This document shows positions 1 to 6,342 of a DNA stretch of 7,498 nt, one piece after another. The notes under the pieces are model-generated. The model was not told the DNA's origin and made no database searches. It was given only the letters and a program-made list of their open reading frames with translations. The translations under genes and the position numbers were made by a program. The DNA is from a bacterium. Lineage in GTDB: Bacteria; Cyanobacteriota; Vampirovibrionia; Obscuribacterales; Obscuribacteraceae. Location of the stretch: the NCBI GenBank assembly GCA_030431355.1, contig JAUIJG010000267.1, forward strand, positions 1 through 7,498, given 5' to 3'. Each line of letters opens with the position of its first letter. Positions within the stretch are counted from its first letter, which is position 1.

Positions 1-1
1 C

Positions 2-1405
2 GGTCTAGTAATCATTCTTTTGGCCGCCGGCGCCACATTCTTTTTCCTGACCCGCTCAGCCGATGACTCCAGGCTTGTGAAGAAAGGTCGAGTAGAGCTG
101 GACAAAGGGCAGTATGCCTTCGCCGTTAGCACCCTTAAAAAGGCGATCGAAGCAGATCCTTCCAACCCCAGAGCCTACCTTCTTATAGCAAGAGCTTATG
201 TGGGAATAGACAAAGTCGACGAAGCCTGGAAGATGGTGAACAAAGCCCAAAAACTTGGCAAAGGCGTGGCTTCCGAGCCTGAGCTTGCCTCGGACCTGGC
301 AAATTACTATCGACTGCGCAAGCAATACGAAAAATCCATAGATCTGATCAGACCCCTGGCTGATCAGAACATTCCGGGCAAACGCGCCGAGCTAGCCGAC
401 CTCAATGCTCTGGCAGGAGACGAAGCACTATCCGAAGGGGATCTCGACAAAGCTCTGAGAAGCTGGGAAGAAGTTCAGCAGATAAGAGAAGGTTCTCGGT
501 TTGGAGAGAGCGAAGCCAGACTTGCCACCATATATGAAAAGCTGGCCAAGAAACTGGCCTCTGAGAAAAAAGATGACGAGGCACTATCCTACCTCTCCAA
601 GCTGACAGCGATAAACAAAAATCCAAAACACTATGAGACCAGCGCCGACATCTACGAAAAATCCGGCAAATTAGAGCTGGCAATCGATCAACTTCGCAAA
701 GCCCTTGAACTGAGCAATAGTCAAAGACTGCAGAGGAAGCTGGCCACCCTTCTCGGTAGACGGGGCAAAGAGATGCTGGACAATGGTCAGACAGAGACGG
801 GTTATGCCTATCTCCAGCAGGCCAGATCAATCGATCCCACCAGCTCACTACCCGAGGTGACTCTGAAAAAGGTAAGAGTCGGAATAGATAGAGAGACCAG
901 GCTGCCTATGATATCCGGCGAGATCTGGAATCCTAACAGTCGCAGTATCGGCCATCTAACAATGAGAGTAGAACTCTACGATAGTAGAAAGCTTGACACC
1001 ATTTACTCGAAAGAGACTAAGCTGGTGGATGAATTCGTCAGACCTCTGAAAGCGAAACAATCCAAACCATTCAGCTTCATTTCGGATACCCCCGCGGCCC
1101 TGGACGGTACCAAGGAGTTCAAAGTATTCATTGACGGCTCGCTCTACAAAGCCTACAAACTGGAGAAACAAAGAGCACCGGAGACGGCATCGGAAACAAC
1201 AACGGAACAGACCTTGCCAAATAGTGGCACCACCAACGGTAGCATGACAAATAGTCAACCAGTCTTAAAACCGGCAATAAAAGCACCGAATATGCCACCT
1301 ATCAAAGTGAATGGCGCTCCTGTTCCAGGTGCTGTTAATACCGGTAATGACACCAGCACAACTGTCTCTCCGGAAGAGAAAACATTACAAGATCTAGACT
1401 TCTAG
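2..1405 (+). CDS. Membrane-anchored TPR protein with FxLYD-like C-terminal domain (5' end outside window)
   Basis: The reading frame is open to the left edge, so the true start lies upstream. The first visible residues (GLVIILLAAGATFFFL) form the end of a hydrophobic helix, probably an N-terminal membrane anchor, followed by a charged soluble region. Numbering from the TTG at 20, TPR-like helical pairs run from about residue 17 to 275; the clearest are near 17-50 (Y32, A43, D46-P47) and 203-233 (ADIYEKSGKLELAIDQLRKA). Residues 284-378 look like an FxLYD/DUF3426-type beta domain: G300, N304, then VELYD and a late hydrophobic strand. The last 80 residues are a Thr/Ser/Pro/Asn-rich linker, probably disordered. 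By family, TPR proteins are scaffolds; FxLYD domains are usually extracytoplasmic, so the bulk may face the periplasm. No enzyme motif is seen and the partner is unknown. It converges on the GGDEF-like gene with 5 bp between stops. Confidence 0.85.
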   Translation, partial: GLVIILLAAGATFFFLTRSADDSRLVKKGRVELDKGQYAFAVSTLKKAIEADPSNPRAYLLIARAYVGIDKVDEAWKMVNKAQKLGKGVASEPELASDLANYYRLRKQYEKSIDLIRPLADQNIPGKRAELADLNALAGDEALSEGDLDKALRSWEEVQQIREGSRFGESEARLATIYEKLAKKLASEKKDDEALSYLSKLTAINKNPKHYETSADIYEKSGKLELAIDQLRKALELSNSQRLQRKLATLLGRRGKEMLDNGQTETGYAYLQQARSIDPTSSLPEVTLKKVRVGIDRETRLPMISGEIWNPNSRSIGHLTMRVELYDSRKLDTIYSKETKLVDEFVRPLKAKQSKPFSFISDTPAALDGTKEFKVFIDGSLYKAYKLEKQRAPETASETTTEQTLPNSGTTNGSMTNSQPVLKPAIKAPNMPPIKVNGAPVPGAVNTGNDTSTTVSPEEKTLQDLDF

Positions 1406-1428
1406 AGTTATCAACCGTTGTAGACTCT
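1404..1428. repeat. Interrupted inverted repeat across two convergent stop codons
   Basis: AGAGT (1404-1408) is mirrored by ACTCT (1424-1428), with an inner CAAC/GTTG pair around a single central C. It spans the TAG of the TPR gene and the TGA of the GGDEF-like gene. No T-tract follows on either strand, so it is not a convincing intrinsic terminator; it could form a weak hairpin in both transcripts. Chance is a reasonable alternative. Confidence 0.25.
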
Positions 1429-2085
1429 GTCGCCGCCTTCGGACTTCGCTTCTTCAAGAAATTCCAGAGCTTTATTAAACAGGTCCAGTTCGTCTCTTGC
1501 ATGGGTGGGGAAAGAGACCACTCCCACACTGCACGTCACTCTCAGATGCTTCAGCTCTTCACTGATAGAGGTCGACTTTAAACGCTCTCGAATTCGCTCT
1601 CCCACCACAACCGCTCTCGACGAGTATGTTTCAGGGAAGATAACAGCCAGACGATTGTCCTTACAGCGACCGGGAATATCCACGTCACGAATAGCCTTCT
1701 TCACTATTTTGGTTCCGGAGCGCAGCATGTCTTCCACGATCATAGAGCCGTATTGGCGACCGTAAGTCTCCATATCATCTACTTCAACAATCAAGATGGA
1801 GACGGGTCGCTTGTAGCGCTTGGCGCGCTTCAGCTCATACTCCAGCTTTCTCATAAATGTCTTAAAGTTGAACAGACCGGTGGACTTGTCTAGAAGACTG
1901 ACTTTCTCGTACTGTTCCAGGGTTTCATCGCTGATATTGTCCCGGCTACGGTCAAGATTCCGCTGCTGCTTCTCTTCCGTAAACTTCTGGCGATCGCTCT
2001 TGGTCTTGTCCACCATCTGGGTGAACTTGTTCTCCCTTGCAAAGGACCAACCTTCTCGATCGTCTCTCTCGCCTCTATCACTCAT
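1411..2085 (-). CDS. GGDEF-fold protein with degenerate signature, probably catalytically inactive
   Basis: I chose the ATG at 2085 (224 aa) because AGGGTG (2095-2100) lies 9 nt upstream; a GTG at 2097 would add four residues but has AGG directly against it. The first 60 residues are very hydrophilic and charged, with no signal peptide or membrane segment, so the protein is probably cytosolic. The GGDEF fold follows: LLDKSTGLFN near 64-73, RAKRYKRP near 87-94, the core strand ILIVEVDD near 97-104, IRDVDIPGR near 132-140, and the C-terminal RVTCSVGVVSFP near 182-193. Where active diguanylate cyclases read R-x-GGDEF-AV, this one reads R-C-KDNRL-AV, and the usual D-x-D-x-F-K-x-x-N-D stretch reads EVDDMETYGR, losing the guanine-binding Asn. 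Cyclic-di-GMP synthesis is therefore unlikely; a structural, GTP-sensing or partner-binding role is inferred. There is no attached sensor, EAL or HAMP domain. Confidence 0.85.
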   Translation of the reverse strand: MSDRGERDDREGWSFARENKFTQMVDKTKSDRQKFTEEKQQRNLDRSRDNISDETLEQYEKVSLLDKSTGLFNFKTFMRKLEYELKRAKRYKRPVSILIVEVDDMETYGRQYGSMIVEDMLRSGTKIVKKAIRDVDIPGRCKDNRLAVIFPETYSSRAVVVGERIRERLKSTSISEELKHLRVTCSVGVVSFPTHARDELDLFNKALEFLEEAKSEGGDRVYNG

Positions 2086-2094
2086 CCGAAAAAA

Positions 2095-2100
2095 CACCCT
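2095..2100 (-). promoter_or_regulatory. Shine-Dalgarno-like site of the GGDEF-like gene
   Basis: On the minus strand AGGGTG lies 9 nt before the ATG at 2085. It also contains the alternative GTG start at 2097; the spacing favours the ATG. Confidence 0.45.
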
Positions 2101-2195
2101 ATAAAATCTATCAGAATAAACCTGCTTCTATTGTAGCTTTACCACGATCTAAATATAGCTAAAACTATTAAAATATCGCATTTCAGAGGTGCGGA

Positions 2196-2231
2196 ATGCT
2201 GTTTCTCCAGTCAGAGCGAACAATACAGCAT
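2196..2231. repeat. 7-bp perfect inverted repeat framing a promoter, operator-like
   Basis: ATGCTGT at 2196-2202 is repeated inverted as ACAGCAT at 2225-2231, with a 22-nt spacer. The half-site centres are 29 bp apart, close to three helical turns. The spacer holds the position expected for the -35 element, and the right arm abuts the TATAAT box. This layout fits a repressor or regulator site; a short inner CTC/GAG pair also permits an RNA or DNA hairpin. A chance occurrence cannot be excluded. Confidence 0.35.
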
Positions 2232-2236
2232 ATAAT
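2208..2236 (+). promoter_or_regulatory. Candidate sigma-70-type promoter for the DUF962-antiporter unit
   Basis: TATAAT at 2231-2236 is a perfect -10 consensus. With a 17-nt spacer the -35 position reads CAGTCA (2208-2213), matching TTGACA at only three of six bases, so activation or a weak basal level is likely. Transcription would start near 2243 and leave a leader of about 145 nt before the DUF962 start codon. No -10/-35 pair nearer the gene looked better. Confidence 0.4.
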
Positions 2237-2347
2237 CTCCACAGAAATTTCGCCTAACAGATGAAAAATCGGGAACCCATTAGGCTTTTGAGCTGTCCTT
2301 GATTTGGAGAATAGAAAGAAACCTTGTAAAGTAGAGTTAGAGATAGA

Positions 2348-2384
2348 GGAGTGGACTGGTAAACTCCCTTGACGTCCCGGGGAG
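2348..2384 (+). promoter_or_regulatory. Mutually exclusive hairpins at the ribosome binding site of the DUF962 gene
   Basis: The Shine-Dalgarno GGGGAG (2379-2384) can pair with CTCCC (2364-2368), hiding the ribosome site in a 5-bp hairpin with an 11-nt loop. The same CTCC can instead pair with an upstream GGAGT (2348-2352 with 2363-2367), a 5-bp hairpin with a 10-nt loop that frees the site. Together they make a switch-like layout in a long leader. The stems are short, so this is suggestive only. No known riboswitch class was recognised. Confidence 0.3.
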
Positions 2385-2388
2385 CCCA

Positions 2389-2760
2389 ATGATGACGATG
2401 ATTGAAGTATCCACCCCAAAATCCGATAGCAGCCCTTGGCAGTATTACCGGAGCCAACATCAGACCCTGGGCTGCAAGCTCACCCACCTTTTTGGTATTC
2501 CTCTCATAATTGCCTCATTCCCGCTCTTGTTAATGGATTGGAAGCTGGCAGCGCTTACTTTTGTACTCGGTTGGACTCTGCAATTAGTCGGCCACTATGT
2601 CTTCGAGAAAAACAAGCCTGTACTGTTCACTGACAGAAAGGCAATCTCCACCATCGCGGTAGCTCTCTCTTTTGCTCTCAATGGGTGGCTAGCTCTTTTC
2701 TCTAAGCCAAGATCCCCACGCCCTATAAAAAATAGCGAGCCCGAATCAAATAAAGGGTAA
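2389..2760 (+). CDS. DUF962 / Mpo1-like small membrane protein
   Basis: This 123-aa protein matches the DUF962 (Mpo1-like, YGL010w) pattern: a SQHQ segment at 22-25, then LTHLFGIPLI at 31-40, a hydrophobic helix, and QLVGHYVFEKNKPVL at 65-79. The spaced histidines (H24, H33, H69) are those expected to bind iron. Two to four membrane helices span about 35-104, followed by a basic, polar tail. The yeast founder Mpo1 is an iron-dependent dioxygenase that shortens 2-hydroxy fatty acids in phytosphingosine breakdown; bacterial members are mostly uncharacterised, so lipid oxidation here is inference. The start could be ATG 2389, 2392 or 2398: GGGGAG ends at 2384, so 2392 has the best spacing (7 nt). 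It is probably co-transcribed with the antiporter 45 bp downstream. Confidence 0.8.
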   Translation: MMTMIEVSTPKSDSSPWQYYRSQHQTLGCKLTHLFGIPLIIASFPLLLMDWKLAALTFVLGWTLQLVGHYVFEKNKPVLFTDRKAISTIAVALSFALNGWLALFSKPRSPRPIKNSEPESNKG

Positions 2761-2774
2761 TCTGGGTATCTTAG

Positions 2775-2796
2775 TAGTGGTGAGTCGACTCCACTA
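2775..2796 (+). repeat. Bulged hairpin in the short gap before the antiporter gene
   Basis: TAGTG (2775-2779) pairs with CACTA (2792-2796), and GAG with CTC around a TCGA loop (2785-2788), leaving a 2-nt GT bulge on the left arm. The centre, GAGTCGACTC (2782-2791), is a perfect 10-bp palindrome. No T-run follows, so it is not a terminator. It occupies most of the 45-bp gap and ends 9 nt before the GTG start of the antiporter, where no Shine-Dalgarno motif is visible. It may tune translation or be an operator; function unproven. Confidence 0.3.
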
Positions 2797-2805
2797 GCAA
2801 AATCA

Positions 2806-5352
2806 GTGAAAATCGCAAAAATAATTCTGCTATCGGTTTTTCTCCTGCAGCTCATTGCTGGCTCCGCCAGGGCCTGGGAGACTTACACCTACGCCCCTGT
2901 CCGGGTGGGGGGAGGAGCAGCTTTTCTAGTAACCGATAGCGGTACCACCAGCGCCTCCGACAGAGCCGCTGGAATTACTGCCTCAATCAACGAGGTACTT
3001 AAAGAACCTGAGCTGAAACCCGGTGAAATAACGGTCGGCAAGGCAGAAAGCGGAAAAGACGCTGTTCTCCTGGGTGGAAAAGTTCTTGCCGTGGTTACTG
3101 ATTCGGACGTGAAAGTATTCGGAAAATCCTCTGCGGAGTTAGCGAAGCGATGGGCGGAAAGTATCCGAACCAAAGCATCAAGGCTGGAGCCTATCTACAG
3201 AAATACCAAGAAGTCCGACATCAAAATGTTGGGCGAACACCAAGTGCTTCTGCTTCTCCTGCAAATTGCCATATTGCTGTTAGGCGCATTTATCTGTGGC
3301 GAGATTGTGGCCAGCTTCGGTCAACCTGCCGTTATCGGACAGATGTTGGCTGGAATAATTCTCGGCAAATCAGTGTTCGGTTCGATTTTCCCCGACCTTG
3401 CCGGTCTGATTTTTCCAGTGGAGGCGAGCCAGGCAAATCTACTGGAGGTTGTCTCCTGGATAGGTGTGATCTTTCTATTGATGCTCACCGGACTGGAAAC
3501 GGATATTGAGCTGATTAAGAAACAGGGACGTTCCGCCTTGGGCGCTTCCATACTGGGAATATTGATTCCCTATCTAACCGGATTCGGATTTGCTTTCTTA
3601 ATTCCGGAGGACCTACTCCTCAATCCGCAACATCGACTGATTGTTGCCCTCTTTATCGGCACGGTCTTTTCTGTCTCATCGGTGCCTGTAATTGCAAAAA
3701 TCCTTATGGACATGCATCTTCTAAGGCGCAACGTGGCCCAGATAATTCTTGCCACTGCTCTAGTGCATGACACCGTCGGCTGTATCATTCTGGCTCTGGT
3801 GGCAGCGCTTGCCAGTGCCCATACCTCATTTGGACCGCAGATGCTAAAAGCTCCAATCGGTACGCTCATTTTTGTGCTGGTGGCAATCTTAGGACGCAAG
3901 TACTTCTTCAACCTGTTGCGCTGGGTAAACGATCACACCCAGAGAGATGAAGCTCTGGTTACCGCGGTCACTGTCCTACTTCTCTTGAGCGCGGCATTTA
4001 CCCAATATGTGGGTGTTCATGTTGTCCTCGGTGCTTTCATGGTGGGCTTTCTTCTCTCCCAGACAGCCATTGTCCGCTCCCGGGTAATCCACTCTTTTGA
4101 AGTGATAACAATGGGCATCTTTGCTCCAATATTTTTTGCGGGGGCAGGACTACACGTAAATTTGAAATTGCTGGCCGACCCAAGACTTCTCCTCCTTACT
4201 GTAGCGATGTCTCTTCTGGCCTGTGCAAGCAAGGTAGGAGCCAACTTTGTCGGAGGTCGATGGGGCGGGCTTTCAAAATGGGAAGCCCTGTGTCTCGGAT
4301 TCGGTGCCAACGCGCCCGGCGCCATGGGACTGATAGTGGGAATTCTCGGTTATTCCATGGGAATCATCACCGTGGAGTTACTATCCATTATTATTGTCAT
4401 GTCTTTGATCACAACAGCGATCACGCCTCCATTGATGAAGTGGTGCTTGAAAAACGTGGACATAGGCGAAGACGAACAAGACCGCCTACAGAAAGAGGAG
4501 ACAAAAGCCGGGACTCATATCGGTTCGATCAAAAGAATTCTACTCCCCACCGGCGGTGGCGGTAACGCGCTTGTAAGCGCTCATATCATAAACGCCATAG
4601 GTAAACATCATAAAATTGAAGCAACCATGTTCAGTGCCGTAGAAGATCCCGCCGATGCTCCCGGCAAAGAGTTCATAGAACAACTGAAGAGCCTGGTTGA
4701 TAGTGCAAATGTCACCATGGTCGAACGTCTCACAGAGGTGAATGAAGGAGACCGGGTGGATGAGATTTTGAACGAATCTACTAGAGGCTACGATCTGATT
4801 TTAACCGGCACCGTGGCCAAGAAACCAGATTCAGATTCTGCAACAGAGCAACTCTTCAGCAAACAGCTGGACGACCTGGCCGCCAGAAGTACTTGCCCTC
4901 TTTTAGTACTGCACTGGGCCACCGACAAACCACGCTTCGACAAAAAGGTAAGCAAGATTCTTATTCCCAGCTCCGGTGCAGACACTTCCATTCGCTCTAT
5001 CGAGCTAGGCCTTGTCATTGCTAAAGACACCGGTGCCGATATCACCTGCCTCTCCGTGGTGGAGAAGAGCAGAGCCACGGATGAATCAAGCGCCGAGCAT
5101 GCTCAAAAGCACGCTGAAGATATTACCGACAGTGCCTCCCTTCTTGCAGAAGCTTTTGAAGTTAAGATGGAAACCCTGGTAAAAGAAGCCGACAATGCCG
5201 CCGATGAAATCATCGCCATAGCAAAAGAAATAAGTGCCGACGCTATCATTCTAGGTGGTCAAAGAAGACCGACCGGAAATCTCTTCCTGGGCCAGATTGT
5301 GGACAAAGTGCTGGCGGAAGCGGACTGTCCTGTGGCTGTCTACATAGCCTGA
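2806..5352 (+). CDS. Exported-domain CPA2-type cation/proton antiporter with two USP domains
   Basis: This 848-aa inner-membrane protein has four parts. Residues 1-23 are a signal peptide (MKIAK, hydrophobic core, ARA then W24). Residues 24-136 are an exported domain with V-x-V-x-G-G-G, a DRAAGI turn near 52-57, VVTDSDVKVFGKS near 97-108 and a final amphipathic helix. Residues about 146-548 are a Na+/H+ exchanger domain with some 12 helices, including GQPAVIGQMLAGIILG (172-187), the SSVPVIAKILMD segment (291-302) and HDTVG with H321-D322. Residues 574-703 and 714-848 are universal-stress-protein domains; the second keeps a partial nucleotide loop (GGQRRPTG...LGQ, 817-830), ending in Gln where Ser or Thr is usual. 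Such proteins exchange Na+ or K+ for protons; the ion is unknown. GTG 2806 is the only start compatible with the signal peptide; the upstream stop TAA (2758) is in the same frame. Confidence 0.9.
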   Translation: MKIAKIILLSVFLLQLIAGSARAWETYTYAPVRVGGGAAFLVTDSGTTSASDRAAGITASINEVLKEPELKPGEITVGKAESGKDAVLLGGKVLAVVTDSDVKVFGKSSAELAKRWAESIRTKASRLEPIYRNTKKSDIKMLGEHQVLLLLLQIAILLLGAFICGEIVASFGQPAVIGQMLAGIILGKSVFGSIFPDLAGLIFPVEASQANLLEVVSWIGVIFLLMLTGLETDIELIKKQGRSALGASILGILIPYLTGFGFAFLIPEDLLLNPQHRLIVALFIGTVFSVSSVPVIAKILMDMHLLRRNVAQIILATALVHDTVGCIILALVAALASAHTSFGPQMLKAPIGTLIFVLVAILGRKYFFNLLRWVNDHTQRDEALVTAVTVLLLLSAAFTQYVGVHVVLGAFMVGFLLSQTAIVRSRVIHSFEVITMGIFAPIFFAGAGLHVNLKLLADPRLLLLTVAMSLLACASKVGANFVGGRWGGLSKWEALCLGFGANAPGAMGLIVGILGYSMGIITVELLSIIIVMSLITTAITPPLMKWCLKNVDIGEDEQDRLQKEETKAGTHIGSIKRILLPTGGGGNALVSAHIINAIGKHHKIEATMFSAVEDPADAPGKEFIEQLKSLVDSANVTMVERLTEVNEGDRVDEILNESTRGYDLILTGTVAKKPDSDSATEQLFSKQLDDLAARSTCPLLVLHWATDKPRFDKKVSKILIPSSGADTSIRSIELGLVIAKDTGADITCLSVVEKSRATDESSAEHAQKHAEDITDSASLLAEAFEVKMETLVKEADNAADEIIAIAKEISADAIILGGQRRPTGNLFLGQIVDKVLAEADCPVAVYIA

Positions 5353-5365
5353 ACTTGACTCGCTG

Positions 5366-6337
5366 TTACCGACAACATCCGGGTCGATAGCACCAACGAC
5401 CTGCCACTTTTCTGTTAACTTCACTCGCTCCAAATTGAATGGGACCGGACACTTCTCCCGGCGCGAAGACTCTATGAACATGCTCCACCGATTCGGCTAG
5501 ATTACGCTCGTGACCATCGGTCTTTTCGGTCCAGGGAACAACCTGATCCAGATCAGGTGAGAGGAAAAACGGTGCCGACACTCTCTCTTGCAAAGCCTCT
5601 GTGATTTTGAATCGATGAGGTACGGCAGGGTATCTCCCAGCGCTAGCCAATTCCAGCAGCTCTCCAACAATTACCAGCAAAGAATCGGGTTCAAGCTTTA
5701 TAGTCTCCCAGGTTCCGGCGGAATCCAAAATTTCAAGACCCGGATTAGAATCCTGGCATACTAGAGTCAGATAGCTCCAGTCTATATGGGGAGGGGTGCC
5801 GGATCTTGCCCCGAAGCCGGTGCGACTGTACTTGATCATCTTAAGAAGGGAATATGATTGAGAACCCTGCCCTCTATGCCATTCCTGGTCCATGAGAGCA
5901 TTCAAGAACGATTCACCCAGTTCTTGCATAAACTCCATGTGCTCAGATACGCACTCGGACCAGGGAGACGAGGGAGACGCGAGAGAAGATGGACAGACAT
6001 TCGGGGCCTTAAGATCGGAAACATGGTCGTCTTTATGAAAACCGATAAAGAGATGAAACTGCTCCCTGAAGTCTCTTTCTGACGCGAGAGCAGAGAATCC
6101 ACTGTAGATGCCCTTTGACTTATCAAGCCGATTGCGATCCTTCTCTTCTTGAGAAAGCGAAAATAGTTCGTGAATGCACTGCAATAACCTCTCCGTCATC
6201 AAGTTGAACTTAGAATCCCTGATGATCACAGCGCCCCGGGAAGACAAGTTTGAGCGGAGTTGTTCGAAAAATTCCTCACCGGCAAGGGCATCTTCGGCAC
6301 CTTGCCCGGACTTGGGCAGTTCCAAAACTTCCAGCAT
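5366..6337 (-). CDS. Isopenicillin-N-synthase-like 2OG-Fe(II) oxygenase
   Basis: I place the start at ATG 6337 (323 aa), 5 nt after the upstream gene's stop, with a weak AGGGA 12 nt ahead; a GTG at 6400 would add 21 basic residues and overlap the upstream gene by 58 bp. The N-terminus (MLEVLELP, then EEFFEQLRSNLSSRGAVIIRD) resembles the DIOX_N region. The jelly-roll core holds the iron triad: H184 and D186 (PHIDWSYLTLVCQD) and H241 (YPAVPHRF), and the 2OG- or substrate-binding R252-x-S254 (RVSAPFFLSP). All catalytic residues are present, so it should be active. Family members hydroxylate, desaturate or cyclise small molecules; the substrate is unknown. The last 35 residues do not look like the family and end in a Cys-rich RWCYRPGCCR. 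It is the last gene of a minus-strand operon with the deoxyribosyltransferase-like gene and converges on the antiporter 13 bp away. Confidence 0.85.
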   Translation of the reverse strand: MLEVLELPKSGQGAEDALAGEEFFEQLRSNLSSRGAVIIRDSKFNLMTERLLQCIHELFSLSQEEKDRNRLDKSKGIYSGFSALASERDFREQFHLFIGFHKDDHVSDLKAPNVCPSSLASPSSPWSECVSEHMEFMQELGESFLNALMDQEWHRGQGSQSYSLLKMIKYSRTGFGARSGTPPHIDWSYLTLVCQDSNPGLEILDSAGTWETIKLEPDSLLVIVGELLELASAGRYPAVPHRFKITEALQERVSAPFFLSPDLDQVVPWTEKTDGHERNLAESVEHVHRVFAPGEVSGPIQFGASEVNRKVAGRWCYRPGCCR

Positions 6338-6342
6338 GGCTT

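Larger units (their letters stand above)
2101..2388. other. Divergent intergenic region (about 290 bp)
   Basis: This non-coding stretch separates the minus-strand GGDEF-like gene from the plus-strand DUF962-antiporter pair and must hold promoters for both. The part next to the GGDEF-like gene is AT-rich. On the plus strand a TATAAT at 2231-2236 is the best promoter element. On the minus strand TACAAT at 2130-2135 is a possible -10 for the GGDEF-like gene, but it has no good -35. No convincing open reading frame, tRNA or intrinsic terminator was seen. The roughly 145 nt downstream of TATAAT would form an unusually long leader. Confidence 0.6.

Noticed and set aside
1393..1406. TCTAGA-CT-TCTAGA double palindrome at the end of the TPR gene as a terminator
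   Set aside because: The loop would be too short and no T-run follows; the sequence is explained by the coding end and chance.
1411..2085. Active diguanylate cyclase
   Set aside because: GGDEF is replaced by KDNRL and the substrate-binding Asn is missing.
2299..2337. TTGATT with downstream TGTAAA/TAGAGT as a second plus-strand promoter
   Set aside because: Spacing of 20 nt or more and poor -10 matches make it weaker than the TATAAT element.
2183..2487. Minus-strand open frames of 77-78 codons in and beside the intergenic region
   Set aside because: They overlap the DUF962 gene in antisense, have low-complexity compositions with no family resemblance and no ribosome site.
5353..5365. Shared bidirectional terminator between antiporter and oxygenase
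   Set aside because: Only 13 bp separate the stops, and I found no GC-rich stem with T-tract there or just beyond.
5251..5481. Minus-strand 76-codon frame as an independent gene
   Set aside because: It is nested in the oxygenase 3' end and runs about 100 bp antisense into the antiporter; no own ribosome site. Kept only as a possible frameshifted tail of the oxygenase.
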